DNA of 64,000 bases from Macrostomum hystrix (lineage: Eukaryota; Platyhelminthes; Macrostomidae). A program made the translations under genes and the position numbers. The notes beneath the pieces were generated by a model. The model saw only the letters and a program-made list of their open reading frames with translations. It had not been told where the DNA came from and ran no database searches. Where the stretch lies: positions 15,408,501 to 15,472,500 of the forward strand of contig CATNEN010000039.1 of the NCBI GenBank assembly GCA_950097015.1, written 5' to 3'. This document shows, piece after piece, positions 11,721 to 20,521 of this stretch. How positions within the stretch are numbered: the first letter of the stretch is position 1; each line of letters begins with the position of its first letter.

Positions 11721-11868
11721 CTAGACGGTATGCAATCTGCGTCTTTCCAGCATTGCTAGCACCGAGTACCGCCACTCGATACTCGGCCGATCGCCTCCGT
11801 GAATTGCCGCCGGCAAGCCAAGATCCGGCAGATTGTATCAGACTGAGCAGCAGCTGCAGCTCAAGCAT
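11393..11868 (-). CDS. ARF-like small GTPase, exon 1 (P-loop to G4)
   Basis: The N terminus is an amphipathic Leu-rich helix (1-20) without Gly2, so ARF-type myristoylation is not expected. The P loop GASNAGKT is at 36-43. An 11-residue serine run (51-61), encoded by a CTG/CAG-type trinucleotide tract, sits between the P loop and switch I. The switch I remnant PTQG is at 70-73. The ARF-type WDxGGQ motif is VEVGGS (90-95), so the usual catalytic Gln position is Ser. The NKxD motif is AKAD (153-156). A clean GTGAGC donor follows at 11392. These substitutions suggest slow or absent GTP hydrolysis and altered base binding. It is clearly ARF/ARL-family but the subfamily is not assignable. Confidence 0.8.
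11683..11719. repeat. (GCT)n trinucleotide repeat inside the ARF-like coding exon
   Basis: About twelve uninterrupted GCT triplets on the plus strand are read as AGC serine codons on the minus strand. They lie in frame in exon 1 of the ARF-like gene and are a likely length polymorphism. Confidence 0.9.
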
Positions 11869-12985
11869 GTCTGTCTCAATTCCGAGTAGTTGGATTAGCT
11901 TTTTAATTCTCCAAAAAAGATGTTGCTTGCTTTTTCGCTTCTGTATAACTATATATGGCCCTCAATCGCTGTGTAAATATTGGCGCTACTCAGCCTCCAT
12001 AGGCCTGTACGCCTAGATATGCACGCAGTTTCTTGGTAATATCCTTCTAGGGCAGCTTCAGCTGGGGACAAAAATACGGAAACTATAGAATTGCAATAAG
12101 AAGCATTAAATGGGTAAAAGAGAGAGGAGAGAATTTCCGCAGCCACGGAGTAGAGAGGAACGGATTTGGTCGTGAGGAAGAGACGAAATAGAAGAGAGAC
12201 AGAGAGGGATAGAGTGGGATTGTAGAGGACAGGCAAAGCAAACACGGATTAAGGGGATGCATACAGAATGTACACTTGGCCAAACACAGGCGGCATATAT
12301 ACATGTACATTTTTGCGGCCTGAATTTAGCTTATAGGTTTATCAATTTCTTTTGCTTTGCTTTGTGGCGTGCTTTGCAGCGCCTGAGCTGCTGCAAGTTG
12401 CCCTGCAAGCTTTTTTACTGGCCAATCCCAAACTTTTACCGCTTCCGTCTATATCTGCAGTCCCGCGATGAATTGTGTGATGTAACTGCGACTTTAGGGG
12501 GTATAATAATCTTTTTTAGGATTAGCTTCCCTGCGTCCCTTCCCTTCCCTTCGCTTTCTCCCCTCGATGACTCATCGTCTGTGACCTTGAGCTGTCAAAA
12601 CCCTTCTCAGTCAAAAATCTTCATATTTTTTCTGTCGCATTGCCGTCAAAATGCGCCCACCTCCCTCCTTTTTGAGTAATTCACGACTTCCTCAACTGTC
12701 AAGCGCCACCACCCCACCTCCCTTTCCAATTGCGCACATGGCCATAAAAAATTTCATATTTTTGGATCGCACTACCATCTCACTTCTTTGTTTTTCTTGT
12801 CAACATGCACCCACCCCACTCCATGTAATAAATCACCCCTTTTCCCGGGCCTGCACCCACCCATTACTCCCCGACCAAAAACCGATCGGCAGGCGAGGCA
12901 CGTGATCTGGCTGTCCAAAATCTCGGTCAGGGTCGGGCTGACCACGCGATCACGGCGTGAGCGCGTGACTCTGGGCTCTATTTAA
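11869..12985. other. Intergenic region and probable 5' flank or LTR remnant of the truncated Gypsy element
   Basis: No gene supported. Pyrimidine-rich stretches at 12540-12850 contain a diverged internal duplication: CATATTTTT, then ATCGCA or GTCGCA, then CATGCACCCAC or AATGCGCCCAC. A TATA-like TATTTAAG at about 12979 lies shortly before the gag-like frame and could be the core promoter of a degraded LTR, but no matching second LTR was found. Confidence 0.4.
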
Positions 12986-13905
12986 GTGCAGCAAGCGAGT
13001 GGTGCTGCGCGCAGTTCAAGCAGACCTTTCGTTTTCCGTTCGATCCGTTTCGTTCACCTTTTCTTTCGTTGTCGTCACCTTCCGACGTTCCGTTCTCATC
13101 CGATCTCACACGACAAGGCCCTGCTCATCCACTGCCTGGGTGCAGAGGGTCAGAACATCTTCATGTTGATTCAGCCGGTGGACGAAAGAGAAAAGCCGAA
13201 AACCGTGGTGGCGACTCTGCAGCTGCTGGACAAGCATTTCGGGCCGAAGGTCAACGTCGTGGCCGAACGGCACCGGTTCCGGCAGAGAGCTCAGCGGCCT
13301 GGCGAGAAAATCAGCGACTTCATCGCCGCACTGCGGAGCCTGGCAGCCAACTGCGACTTCAAGACTTTCCAGGAAGAGATGCTGAGGGATCAGCTCATCG
13401 AGAAGGTGCTCAGCAACCACATCCGTGAGCGACTGTTGATGGAGCCGAAGCTGACCCTGGAAACCGCCGTTCAGCTCACCGAACGGCTGGAGACCGGATT
13501 GCTCGAAGCCCAGGCCTTAAAGGGAGGCAACCGCGCAGACTCCGGTATCGCACAGGGAGTCCAGAACGTCAACAGTCGACGGCCTGATAGCTGGAAAGGC
13601 AAGGCGACAGCAAAGCGGCAGGAGACACCAAGGCCGGTCTCCGACTCCGGCCGGAACTGTGGCAACTGCGGCAAGGGAGCGCATCAGCGTGGACAGACCT
13701 GCCCGGCAAAAGGCAAGGAATGCAAGGCCTGCGGGAAGCTGGGGCATTTCGCCAGGGTCTGCAGGAGTGGAGGCCAGGTGCGACAGCTTGACGACGACTA
13801 CTCTGTCTGCACAGTGAAAACGGCCGTGGCAGCCAGCAAGTACTGTGAGGTGCTGCTGAACGGACTGCCTGTCAAGCTGCTCGTGGATTCCGCTCCCGGG
13901 TGTCC
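12986..13905 (+). pseudogene. Ty3/Gypsy gag with two zinc knuckles and protease start (broken)
   Basis: The gag homology begins near 13110 (KALLIHCLGAEGQNIF); the preceding 5' part of the frame is probably untranslated leader read as protein. It continues with KISDFIAALRSLA and LIEKVLSNHIRERLL, typical of retrotransposon capsids. Two zinc knuckles follow, CGNCGKGAHQRGQTC (CX2CX4HX5C) and CKACGKLGHFARVC (CX2CX4HX4C). The retropepsin active site appears as VDSAPG instead of D(S/T)GA, and the frame changes there near 13893. The gag N-terminal capsid portion is missing. Dead copy. Confidence 0.85.
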
Positions 13906-15009
13906 ATCATCACTAAGGCGACCTACGGGAGGCTCTTTTCCAAGGTGCCGCTGCACGCGTCATCTCGGAAGCTGGTTGCGTTCAACGGCAGCAAAATCCA
14001 AGTGCTCGGCGACGTTCTGGTGTCCGTGCAGCTCAAGGAAAAGGTCGTGCCCTACTGCAACATCAGCGTGGTCAAGATGGGCTCCGACATCCTGGGCTGC
14101 GATCTCATGGATCAGCTGGGACTGCAGATCGTTACGGCAGACGGTGAACGGGTGCAGACGTTCGGTGACAGAGCCCTGCCTGACTGGATCCCGAGCCGGT
14201 TTGACCAGCTGACCAGAGGACTCGGGCACATCAAGGGATTTCAGCACAGGCCGCGAGTGAACCCGGCGGTGCAGCCGACTGCTGAGCAGCTGCGCAGAGT
14301 GCCGCTTAGTCTGCGTGACGCGGTGCATAAGGAGATCGACAAGCTGCTGCAACAAGGCATCATTGAGGAGGTCGACTCTTCGGACTGGGTTTCGAACCTG
14401 GTTGTGGTCCCGAAGGCCAACAGCGCGATTCGAATCTGCAACGACCTGAGAGGTCCGAACAAGAGCATCATACCGGACAGGTACCCGCTGCCAACCTTCG
14501 AGGAGCTCTCAGTCGAGTTTGAAAGTTCGCGGGTCTTCTCGAAACTGGACCTCAACTCATCCTACCTGCAGCTGGATCTGGCTGAAGACTTCAGGAACCT
14601 AACAACATTCGTGACTGAGCGAGGCCTGTACCGCTACCGGAGAGTCTGCTTCGGTCTCTGCAGCGCACCAGCCGCATTCCAGAAGGTCCTCGCCAAGATA
14701 CTCGGCGGCATCAAAGGCGCAGTGCACTTCATGGATGACATCGTGGTGCATGCAACTTCCAAGGATGAGCACAATAAGCAGCTGCTCATGGTGTTGCAAG
14801 CGTTGTTGACGCACAACGTGACCATCAACCCGGCCAAGTGCGCTTGGAGGCAGGAAAAAGTCAACTTCCTGGGCTACGAGCTGAGTGCATCCGGAGTCAG
14901 ACCACTGCGATCACACGTGCAGCCAGCGTCAATTCCACTTAAAAGCTCCAGCCCTCCAAAACAGGCGTGCAATGCTTTATATATTTCTCAATCAATGCAT
15001 GTACATTAA
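13900..15009 (+). pseudogene. Ty3/Gypsy protease remainder and reverse transcriptase, truncated
   Basis: The frame picks up the protease just after its damaged active site (VSIITKATYG, then SDILGCDLMDQLG). It then runs into a Gypsy reverse transcriptase: EEVDSSDWVSNLVVVPK, ICNDLRGPNKSIIPDRYPLP, FSKLDLNSSYLQL, FGLCSAPAAFQKVL and catalytic FMDD (HFMDDIVVH), ending at NFLGYELSASGVRP. Homology stops at about 14920; RNase H and integrase are absent and the last 30 or so codons are unrelated sequence. The copy is 3'-truncated and unrelated in domain order to the intact element that follows. Confidence 0.85.
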
Positions 15010-15749
15010 AGAGGTGTCATTGGCATGTACATTGCGCAATCACCATTAAGCAATACTAGCAATCGGCCCACAGCACCAATATTAAAGTTCGCAACGTCAC
15101 AACAGCCTGCAGCCAGAGCCTCGCCGTCGGATCGGTGAGTTTCCCTTTTCTTGGGTTTGCTTTTCTCCTATGCGCTGGGGCAACTTCTAATTGTGCCAGT
15201 TTACTAAGCCCGTTACTCGGACTCTCTCCTAATTTACTGTATAATTTATGCGTTAATTGTGGCATTACATAATCGAACAGATTAAACGAATGGGATTATC
15301 AAATAGTCTGTGGGAACAGCTAAATCTTTATGACCAAATCTTTGTTTATCTTCTTTACTTCGTCAATTTGAATGGCGCAGATGGAGTAAGCTATAGTGCG
15401 CTGCTGCGGGGCCAAAGAATGAGGCCATGAGTACTTTTCTTAGATCGGATAATTCCGCAACACACAGCCGAAGTCCATCGACGATAGACCGACGAATAAG
15501 CATGCGAACTTAATTAGAATATCATATGATTTGATACAGTATGTTCCCAACCTAATGCTAATGCAAGACTAATGTAATTATAAATGCACTCTTAGTAGGG
15601 CTAGTTGGCTTTGCACACGAGAAAATATGGAAGCCGAACCTTAACCTATACTTGCATCGTTGGGGCCTGGTGACTAAGAGTAAATACTAATCCTAAATAA
15701 GCAGTGGACACGCTCGACCTTGGGCTGGCCCCTATCTTAGCTGCATCCC
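14925..15749. other. Sequence between the two Gypsy elements
   Basis: No gene seen. It starts where the truncated pol loses homology and ends at the ATCCC target site of the intact element. Confidence 0.55.
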
Positions 15750-15900
15750 TGTGAGGCTTTCTTACGTAATATATTTGTACCACCCCGTTTTGGCCAATGG
15801 CTATAAATAGACAATGTGCGCACCGCGCGCGGGCAGATTTCTGCACTCTGGCTCTCAGTAGCCTCAGATAACTTACATCTGTCTTAGACAGAATGTCACA
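15750..15900 (+). repeat. 5' LTR (151 bp)
   Basis: TG...CA-bounded, matching 20366-20516 base for base as read. It contains the promoter and, at its last 8 bases, the gag ATG. Confidence 0.95.
15793..15809 (+). promoter_or_regulatory. LTR core promoter: CCAAT and TATA box
   Basis: CCAAT (about 15794-15798) lies just upstream of TATAAATA (15802-15809). Transcription would start roughly 25-30 bp downstream, giving a short R-U5 in this very short LTR. The same sites occur in the 3' LTR. Confidence 0.65.
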
Positions 15901-18163
15901 TGGTGGCAGCGGTGCAGGCTCAACTAAGCCATACAACCTGCGATCCAGAGATACAACAGGCGAATCTGCAGCCTCCAACAGGACGAGCTCGGCAGAGATG
16001 GAGACTGGTGCCACTGAAAGCGAGGAACTGAGCGGAATAGATAGTGCCAACCTCATGGAGACGATGAAGCTGATCTTGACGCACCAGAGTCGGCAACTTC
16101 AGGACATGGCACAGGCTCAGGAGAGACAGTCGGCATTCTATCTGGAGCAGCTAGCACGACAGCAGGCGGAATTCGCCAGACTCATGGCCGAGTCCAAGCC
16201 GAGACCGCAGACCGTGGAGCCGAAGCTGTTCAAGCTGACTGACGCGGACGACATAGAGTCATTTCTGGCGACATTCGAGAGATCGGCAACATCATGCGGA
16301 TGGCAGAAGCAAGATTGGACGATTCGACTTGGACCACTGCTGACGGGCAAGGCGCAAAGTGCATTCTACAGCCTGACGACAGCAGCGAGTGCGGACTATG
16401 AGATGGCAAAGGCGGCAATCCTGGCGCGGTATAACATTGTCGAGGAGACGTACCGGCAGCGATTCAGATCCTTGCGGAGGGCATCGGAGGAGTCGTACCA
16501 AGTGTTCGCCGCGAAACTGGAGGACCTATTCGATCGATGGATGACCGCTGGAGTGGACGAGGATGAGCGTGAGGAGCTGCGAGGAGGCGACACCATCATC
16601 AGACGGAAGGTGCTGCTGGAGCAATTCTCGGACTCGCTGGGGAGAGGACTCCAGGTGTGGATGCGAGAGAGGAAGCCGAAAAACATCAAGGAGGCGGACG
16701 AATTAGCGGACGACTATTATATGGCCCGCAGCAACGACAGAAACGGCGGAACTCACGATCAACGGAGTCAGGAAACACAGGATGTGAGTCATGTTAGGGC
16801 TAGCAATGCCGACCGGCACCGGGAAATTCAGAGAGCCCCAATGTCGAAGACGAAGATCAGCTGCTTTAACTGCGGAGGCCCCCACAAGAAGTTCCAATGC
16901 CCGAATAAGCCGAACAACAGCATCCATCTGGCCTCGGAAGACATGAAAGTCGGCACCAGCACTACAGGGACCAAAATGATTAAGGGGAAGGCAAGTGGCA
17001 AGGATCTGGAATTCCTCATGGACACTGGAGCGGATCGAACGACAATTCGACGTAATTGTCTCCCCGAAGACATCAATTGGACAGGGCGGCATGCACTATT
17101 GCGATGCTTTGGAGGCGATCTACACCGGCTACCTATTGCTAAAGTGGATTTGCACCTAAACGGCTTTGAGGGAATTGCCGATGTCTGCGTGTCTGACTCT
17201 CTACCGGTGAGCGCGTTAATTGGATTAGACTTGATTGGCCGGCTAGCCCCAGGGGTCGAAAACCCCACTGCCGCTGCGGGCGCTGCCCAGACTGCATACG
17301 AGACCCAGGCTGCAGACCCGCACCCTCCGGCCAATCAGGAGAAAGGGGTGGTGGGCGCTCCTGTCTGCCCCATACCCCAGTCCGAGGGGGACAGAGCGCT
17401 CGCGGACGAAGGCATTATGGCTAGCGGCCTAGTCCAGATCGATCCGGAGCCCCCCAGTACACAAAGGCCTAGACTGACCAGAGCCCAAGCGCGTAAACAA
17501 CGGCAAGAGTACAGAGAGAAAATGGAACCCAATATCGGCCAAATGGCTTGGGACTACGAGGCGGCAATCCAGGAGGACGGAGAAATGCTGGAGAAGTTGC
17601 GCGACAACGATGCCATCATAAAGGTTAACGGTCGGCTTTACCGGACCCAAGCAGCAGGCGAAGACCAACTAGTGCTACCAAAGTCTCTCAGGCTGACGGC
17701 GCTGACTCAGGCTCACGAGAGTGCCTTCGCAGGACATTTGTGTGTCAAGAAGACGAGCCAGCGGTTGCTGCAACGATTCTGGTGGCCTACCGTGGCCAAA
17801 GACGTCAAGGACTTCGTGACTACTTGCGACAAATGTCAGAAGACTGCTCGGATCGGTTGCACTCAAAAAGTACCGCTCGTGCAAGTACCAGGAGTAGAAG
17901 AAGCCTTCAGCAAGGTGATCATTGACATCAGCGGACCGTATCCGAAGTCCTCAAGCGGCCACAAGTACATTTTATCCGTGATCGATGCAGCGACCCGGTT
18001 CCCGGAGGGCTTTCCGCAGCGGAATATCGACGCCGAAACGGTGGCCAAGGCGCTGATCGACTGCTTCTCAAGAACTGGCTTCCCCAAAGGAGATCCAAAG
18101 CGACAAGGGCACGAACTTCTCGTCAGCGTTGCTGCAGGCCTTGTACCAATGCACTGGAGTTAA
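15893..18163 (+). CDS. Gag-protease-integrase part of the intact Gypsy element (frame 1)
   Basis: The start ATG at 15893 lies inside the 5' LTR. Gag capsid-like sequence (KLTDADDIESFLATFERSA, then WTIRLGPLLTGKAQSAF) occupies about residues 110-260. One zinc knuckle CFNCGGPHKKFQC begins at 16862. The protease has the active triad DTGA at 17021 and ALIGLDLIG downstream. Integrase follows directly: the HHCC zinc domain (HESAFAGH...CDKCQKT) and the first catalytic Asp in IIDISGPY. The frame loses integrase homology at about 18092 in an AAAGGAG run and ends with unrelated residues. The rest continues in the next frame. No other lesion was seen. Confidence 0.9.
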   Translation: MSHGGSGAGSTKPYNLRSRDTTGESAASNRTSSAEMETGATESEELSGIDSANLMETMKLILTHQSRQLQDMAQAQERQSAFYLEQLARQQAEFARLMAESKPRPQTVEPKLFKLTDADDIESFLATFERSATSCGWQKQDWTIRLGPLLTGKAQSAFYSLTTAASADYEMAKAAILARYNIVEETYRQRFRSLRRASEESYQVFAAKLEDLFDRWMTAGVDEDEREELRGGDTIIRRKVLLEQFSDSLGRGLQVWMRERKPKNIKEADELADDYYMARSNDRNGGTHDQRSQETQDVSHVRASNADRHREIQRAPMSKTKISCFNCGGPHKKFQCPNKPNNSIHLASEDMKVGTSTTGTKMIKGKASGKDLEFLMDTGADRTTIRRNCLPEDINWTGRHALLRCFGGDLHRLPIAKVDLHLNGFEGIADVCVSDSLPVSALIGLDLIGRLAPGVENPTAAAGAAQTAYETQAADPHPPANQEKGVVGAPVCPIPQSEGDRALADEGIMASGLVQIDPEPPSTQRPRLTRAQARKQRQEYREKMEPNIGQMAWDYEAAIQEDGEMLEKLRDNDAIIKVNGRLYRTQAAGEDQLVLPKSLRLTALTQAHESAFAGHLCVKKTSQRLLQRFWWPTVAKDVKDFVTTCDKCQKTARIGCTQKVPLVQVPGVEEAFSKVIIDISGPYPKSSSGHKYILSVIDAATRFPEGFPQRNIDAETVAKALIDCFSRTGFPKGDPKRQGHELLVSVAAGLVPMHWS
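15901..15914 (+). other. Primer binding site complementary to tRNA-Leu 3' end
   Basis: TGGTGGCAGCGGTG immediately follows the LTR and is the exact complement of the 3' end of metazoan tRNA-Leu including CCA. Match length is 14 nt. These bases also encode gag residues 4-8, because the gag ATG lies upstream within the LTR. Confidence 0.85.
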
Positions 18164-20213
18164 AGGCATTCAGTCAACGCCGTACCACCCGCAAAGCCAG
18201 GCGCTCGTGGAACGATTTCACGGCACACTCAAGACTATGCTCCGAAGGCTACCAGCCCGCGAAAAAAAGAAGTGGGACCTCTACCTGCCATACCTGCTAT
18301 TTGCTATCAGGGAGGTTCCGAATGAGACTACTGGGTTTTCACCATTCGAACTGCTCTACGGCCGGACTGTCCGAGGACCCCTGGATCTGCTGCGACAGAC
18401 GTGGGACGAGAAGCTGACCGCGGAGAAGAAGGACATCATCACCTTTGTCCTGGCCCAACGAGACCGGCTGCAGGCAGGGCTGGAGGCGTCAAGAAGTAAC
18501 GAGGAGCTGGAAAGAAAGCGGTGGAAGCACTGGTATGACCGGAGGTCTCGCGAGAGGGAGCTGGCGCCGGGTGATCAAGTGCTGCTGCTGCTGCCGTCGT
18601 CATCCACGAAGCTGCATGCTGAATGGCGAGGCCCCTATGAGGTCCTGGAGAAGTGCAACGACGTGAACTATCGGATTAGAATCGGCAAGAATACGAATGT
18701 GTTTCACATCAACCTGCTGAAGAAGTATAACTCGCGAGAGTCAATCTTGTTGGCAACGACCCGGAAGGCAGACCAGATCGACTCAGCACAAAGGAAGTCA
18801 GGCCTGCCGCAGCTGGCCGACACTCTGAACTTCGGGCAGAAGCGGCTCCTAGACAGTCTGGTTTGCGACTTCAAGGATGTCTTCAGCGAGACCCCCGGCA
18901 GGACGAGCCTGATGGAGCATCGAATCCGAACAACGTCTAACCAGGTGGTGCGCATCCGGCCGCGGCGGGAGCCGCAGGCATACCGGCAAGTTCTGCAGGA
19001 CGAGGTTCAGCGTATGCTGGACCTGGGTGTCATCGAACCGTCCGACAGCGACTACTGCTCCCCGGTGTGTCTGGTAGCCAAGAAGGACGGCTCAGTTCGG
19101 TTCACCGTCAACTTCAAGGCGCTCAATGAGCTGGTGGCTTTCGACTCCTACCCGATGAAGAACATCGAGGACCTGCTGGAGAGCGTCGCGAAGGCTAAGT
19201 TCATATCCAAGCTCGACTGCTGCAAGGGCTACTGGCAGATCCCGCTGGCCGAAAACTCCAAGCGGCTGACAGCATTCGCGGCCAATGGCAAGCTGTATCA
19301 GTTCACTGTGCTGCCTATGGGACTGAACTGCAGTAGCGCCACCTACCAGAGGCTGATGGACAAGGTGCTTCTCGGAATCGACAGTGCGGAGTCCTACATC
19401 GACGACATCGCCGTGTTTAGCGAGACGTTCGAGCAGCACCTCCAAGATCTACGGCGAGTTTTCAATCGGCTGAAAGCAGCTGGGCTAACTGTCCAGCCAC
19501 GCAAATGCTTTCTAGGCGGCACCTCGACGGACTACCTCGGATTTAAGCTGGGAAGCGACGAGATCAGCACCAGCGAGGACCGAGTACGGGCAATCAAGGC
19601 GCTTGAGCAACCCCGAACCAAGACTCAGCTGCGATCGGTGCTCGGCGTGCTCAACCACTATCGCCGGTTCATCCCGAACTACGCGGACCAGGTGGCGGCA
19701 CTGACGGAGCTCACCAGGAGAACGACGCCCGAGGACCTGACGGCGGCCTGGGGCGAGAAGCACACGCGAGCATTCGAAGTGGCCAAGGCACTGATGACAA
19801 GCGAGCCGGTGCTGCGCGCCCCGGACTACGGCCGGCCTTTCATCCTGGAGACGGACAGCTCGGAGACCGGCCTCGGAGCGGTGCTGACGCAGGAGTTCGA
19901 GGACGGCATTCACCCGGTGCTCTTCGTGTCTCGGCGGCTGACGGCGGCGGAGCAAGGTTACGCGACCATCGAGAAGGAGTGCCTCGCCGTGCGCTGGGCG
20001 GTCGAGAAACTGCGGCACTATCTGCTTGGGCGCCACTTCATCATCCGGTCGGACCACAAGCCGCTGCAGTACCTGCAACTGGACCACGCCAACCCGCGGC
20101 TGCAGCGATGGGCCCACTACCTGTCGGGCTTCGACTATGCGATCCAGTACCAGCCGGGCGAGAGCAACGGCGCCGCGGATGGCCTGAGTCGGCTTTGGAG
20201 TCCGACCAAGTGA
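18129..20213 (+). CDS. Integrase C-terminal half, reverse transcriptase and RNase H of the intact Gypsy element (frame 2)
   Basis: Homology enters this frame at about 18092, upstream of the nominal start, with the second integrase Asp block, then YHPQSQALVERFHGT with the catalytic Glu. A GPY/F-type module (EWRGPYEVLEKC) follows. The reverse transcriptase then carries DSDYCSPVCLVAKKDGS, FISKLDCCKGYWQIPL, LPMGLNCSSATYQRLM and catalytic YIDD (SYIDDIAVF). RNase H follows with FILETDSSETGLGAVL, EKECLAVRWAVEKLRHYL, RSDHKPLQYL and a C-terminal NGAADGLSR. It stops at 20213. The integrase-RT linkage in one frame proves the unusual domain order within a single copy. Confidence 0.92.
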   Translation: MLQALYQCTGVKGIQSTPYHPQSQALVERFHGTLKTMLRRLPAREKKKWDLYLPYLLFAIREVPNETTGFSPFELLYGRTVRGPLDLLRQTWDEKLTAEKKDIITFVLAQRDRLQAGLEASRSNEELERKRWKHWYDRRSRERELAPGDQVLLLLPSSSTKLHAEWRGPYEVLEKCNDVNYRIRIGKNTNVFHINLLKKYNSRESILLATTRKADQIDSAQRKSGLPQLADTLNFGQKRLLDSLVCDFKDVFSETPGRTSLMEHRIRTTSNQVVRIRPRREPQAYRQVLQDEVQRMLDLGVIEPSDSDYCSPVCLVAKKDGSVRFTVNFKALNELVAFDSYPMKNIEDLLESVAKAKFISKLDCCKGYWQIPLAENSKRLTAFAANGKLYQFTVLPMGLNCSSATYQRLMDKVLLGIDSAESYIDDIAVFSETFEQHLQDLRRVFNRLKAAGLTVQPRKCFLGGTSTDYLGFKLGSDEISTSEDRVRAIKALEQPRTKTQLRSVLGVLNHYRRFIPNYADQVAALTELTRRTTPEDLTAAWGEKHTRAFEVAKALMTSEPVLRAPDYGRPFILETDSSETGLGAVLTQEFEDGIHPVLFVSRRLTAAEQGYATIEKECLAVRWAVEKLRHYLLGRHFIIRSDHKPLQYLQLDHANPRLQRWAHYLSGFDYAIQYQPGESNGAADGLSRLWSPTK

Positions 20214-20356
20214 TTGATCTTATATGACAAACAGTGACAATGACTTTCAATTCGCTCATGTTGGTTAATTGTTTGAAGTGTTTTTTTCTAGCGTACAGTT
20301 AAATTTTGGTCTGTGTGTTTTCATGCCGTTTGATTTGGAGCGATTTTCGAACTTTT

Positions 20357-20365
20357 GGTGGAGGG
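20357..20365 (+). other. Polypurine tract
   Basis: GGTGGAGGG directly abuts the 3' LTR (TGTGAGG at 20366). It is short and interrupted by one T, but in the expected place for plus-strand priming. Confidence 0.6.
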
Positions 20366-20516
20366 TGTGAGGCTTTCTTACGTAATATATTTGTACCACC
20401 CCGTTTTGGCCAATGGCTATAAATAGACAATGTGCGCACCGCGCGCGGGCAGATTTCTGCACTCTGGCTCTCAGTAGCCTCAGATAACTTACATCTGTCT
20501 TAGACAGAATGTCACA
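20366..20516 (+). repeat. 3' LTR (151 bp)
   Basis: Same sequence as the 5' LTR, followed by the ATCCC target duplicate at 20517-20521. Confidence 0.95.
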
Positions 20517-20521
20517 ATCCC

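Larger units (their letters stand above)
15750..20516 (+). mobile_element. Complete Ty3/Gypsy LTR retrotransposon with integrase before reverse transcriptase (GMR1-type order)
   Basis: A 4,767-bp element bounded by 151-bp LTRs (15750-15900 and 20366-20516) that begin TGTGAGG and end TGTCACA. I saw no difference between the two LTRs. The 5-bp target duplication ATCCC is at 15745-15749 and 20517-20521. Next to the 5' LTR is a tRNA-Leu primer site, and a short purine tract precedes the 3' LTR. Coding order is gag, zinc knuckle, protease, integrase, reverse transcriptase, RNase H. That order is known for GMR1-like elements, first described in Atlantic cod; most Ty3/Gypsy elements have integrase last. 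LTR identity implies a recent insertion, but one frameshift in integrase makes this copy non-autonomous unless it is a sequencing error. Confidence 0.93.

Noticed and set aside
12083-12679. Hydrophobic frames on both strands (75-140 codons)
   Set aside because: Low-complexity pyrimidine/purine-rich DNA produces Leu/Ser/Phe-rich translations; no domain or splice support.
18080-18135. Programmed ribosomal frameshift in the intact Gypsy element
   Set aside because: It would fall inside the integrase catalytic core, not at a gag-pol or domain boundary.
19512-20117. 201-residue minus-strand open frame
   Set aside because: It is the antisense shadow of the Gypsy RT/RNase H coding sequence, kept open by its GC-rich codons.
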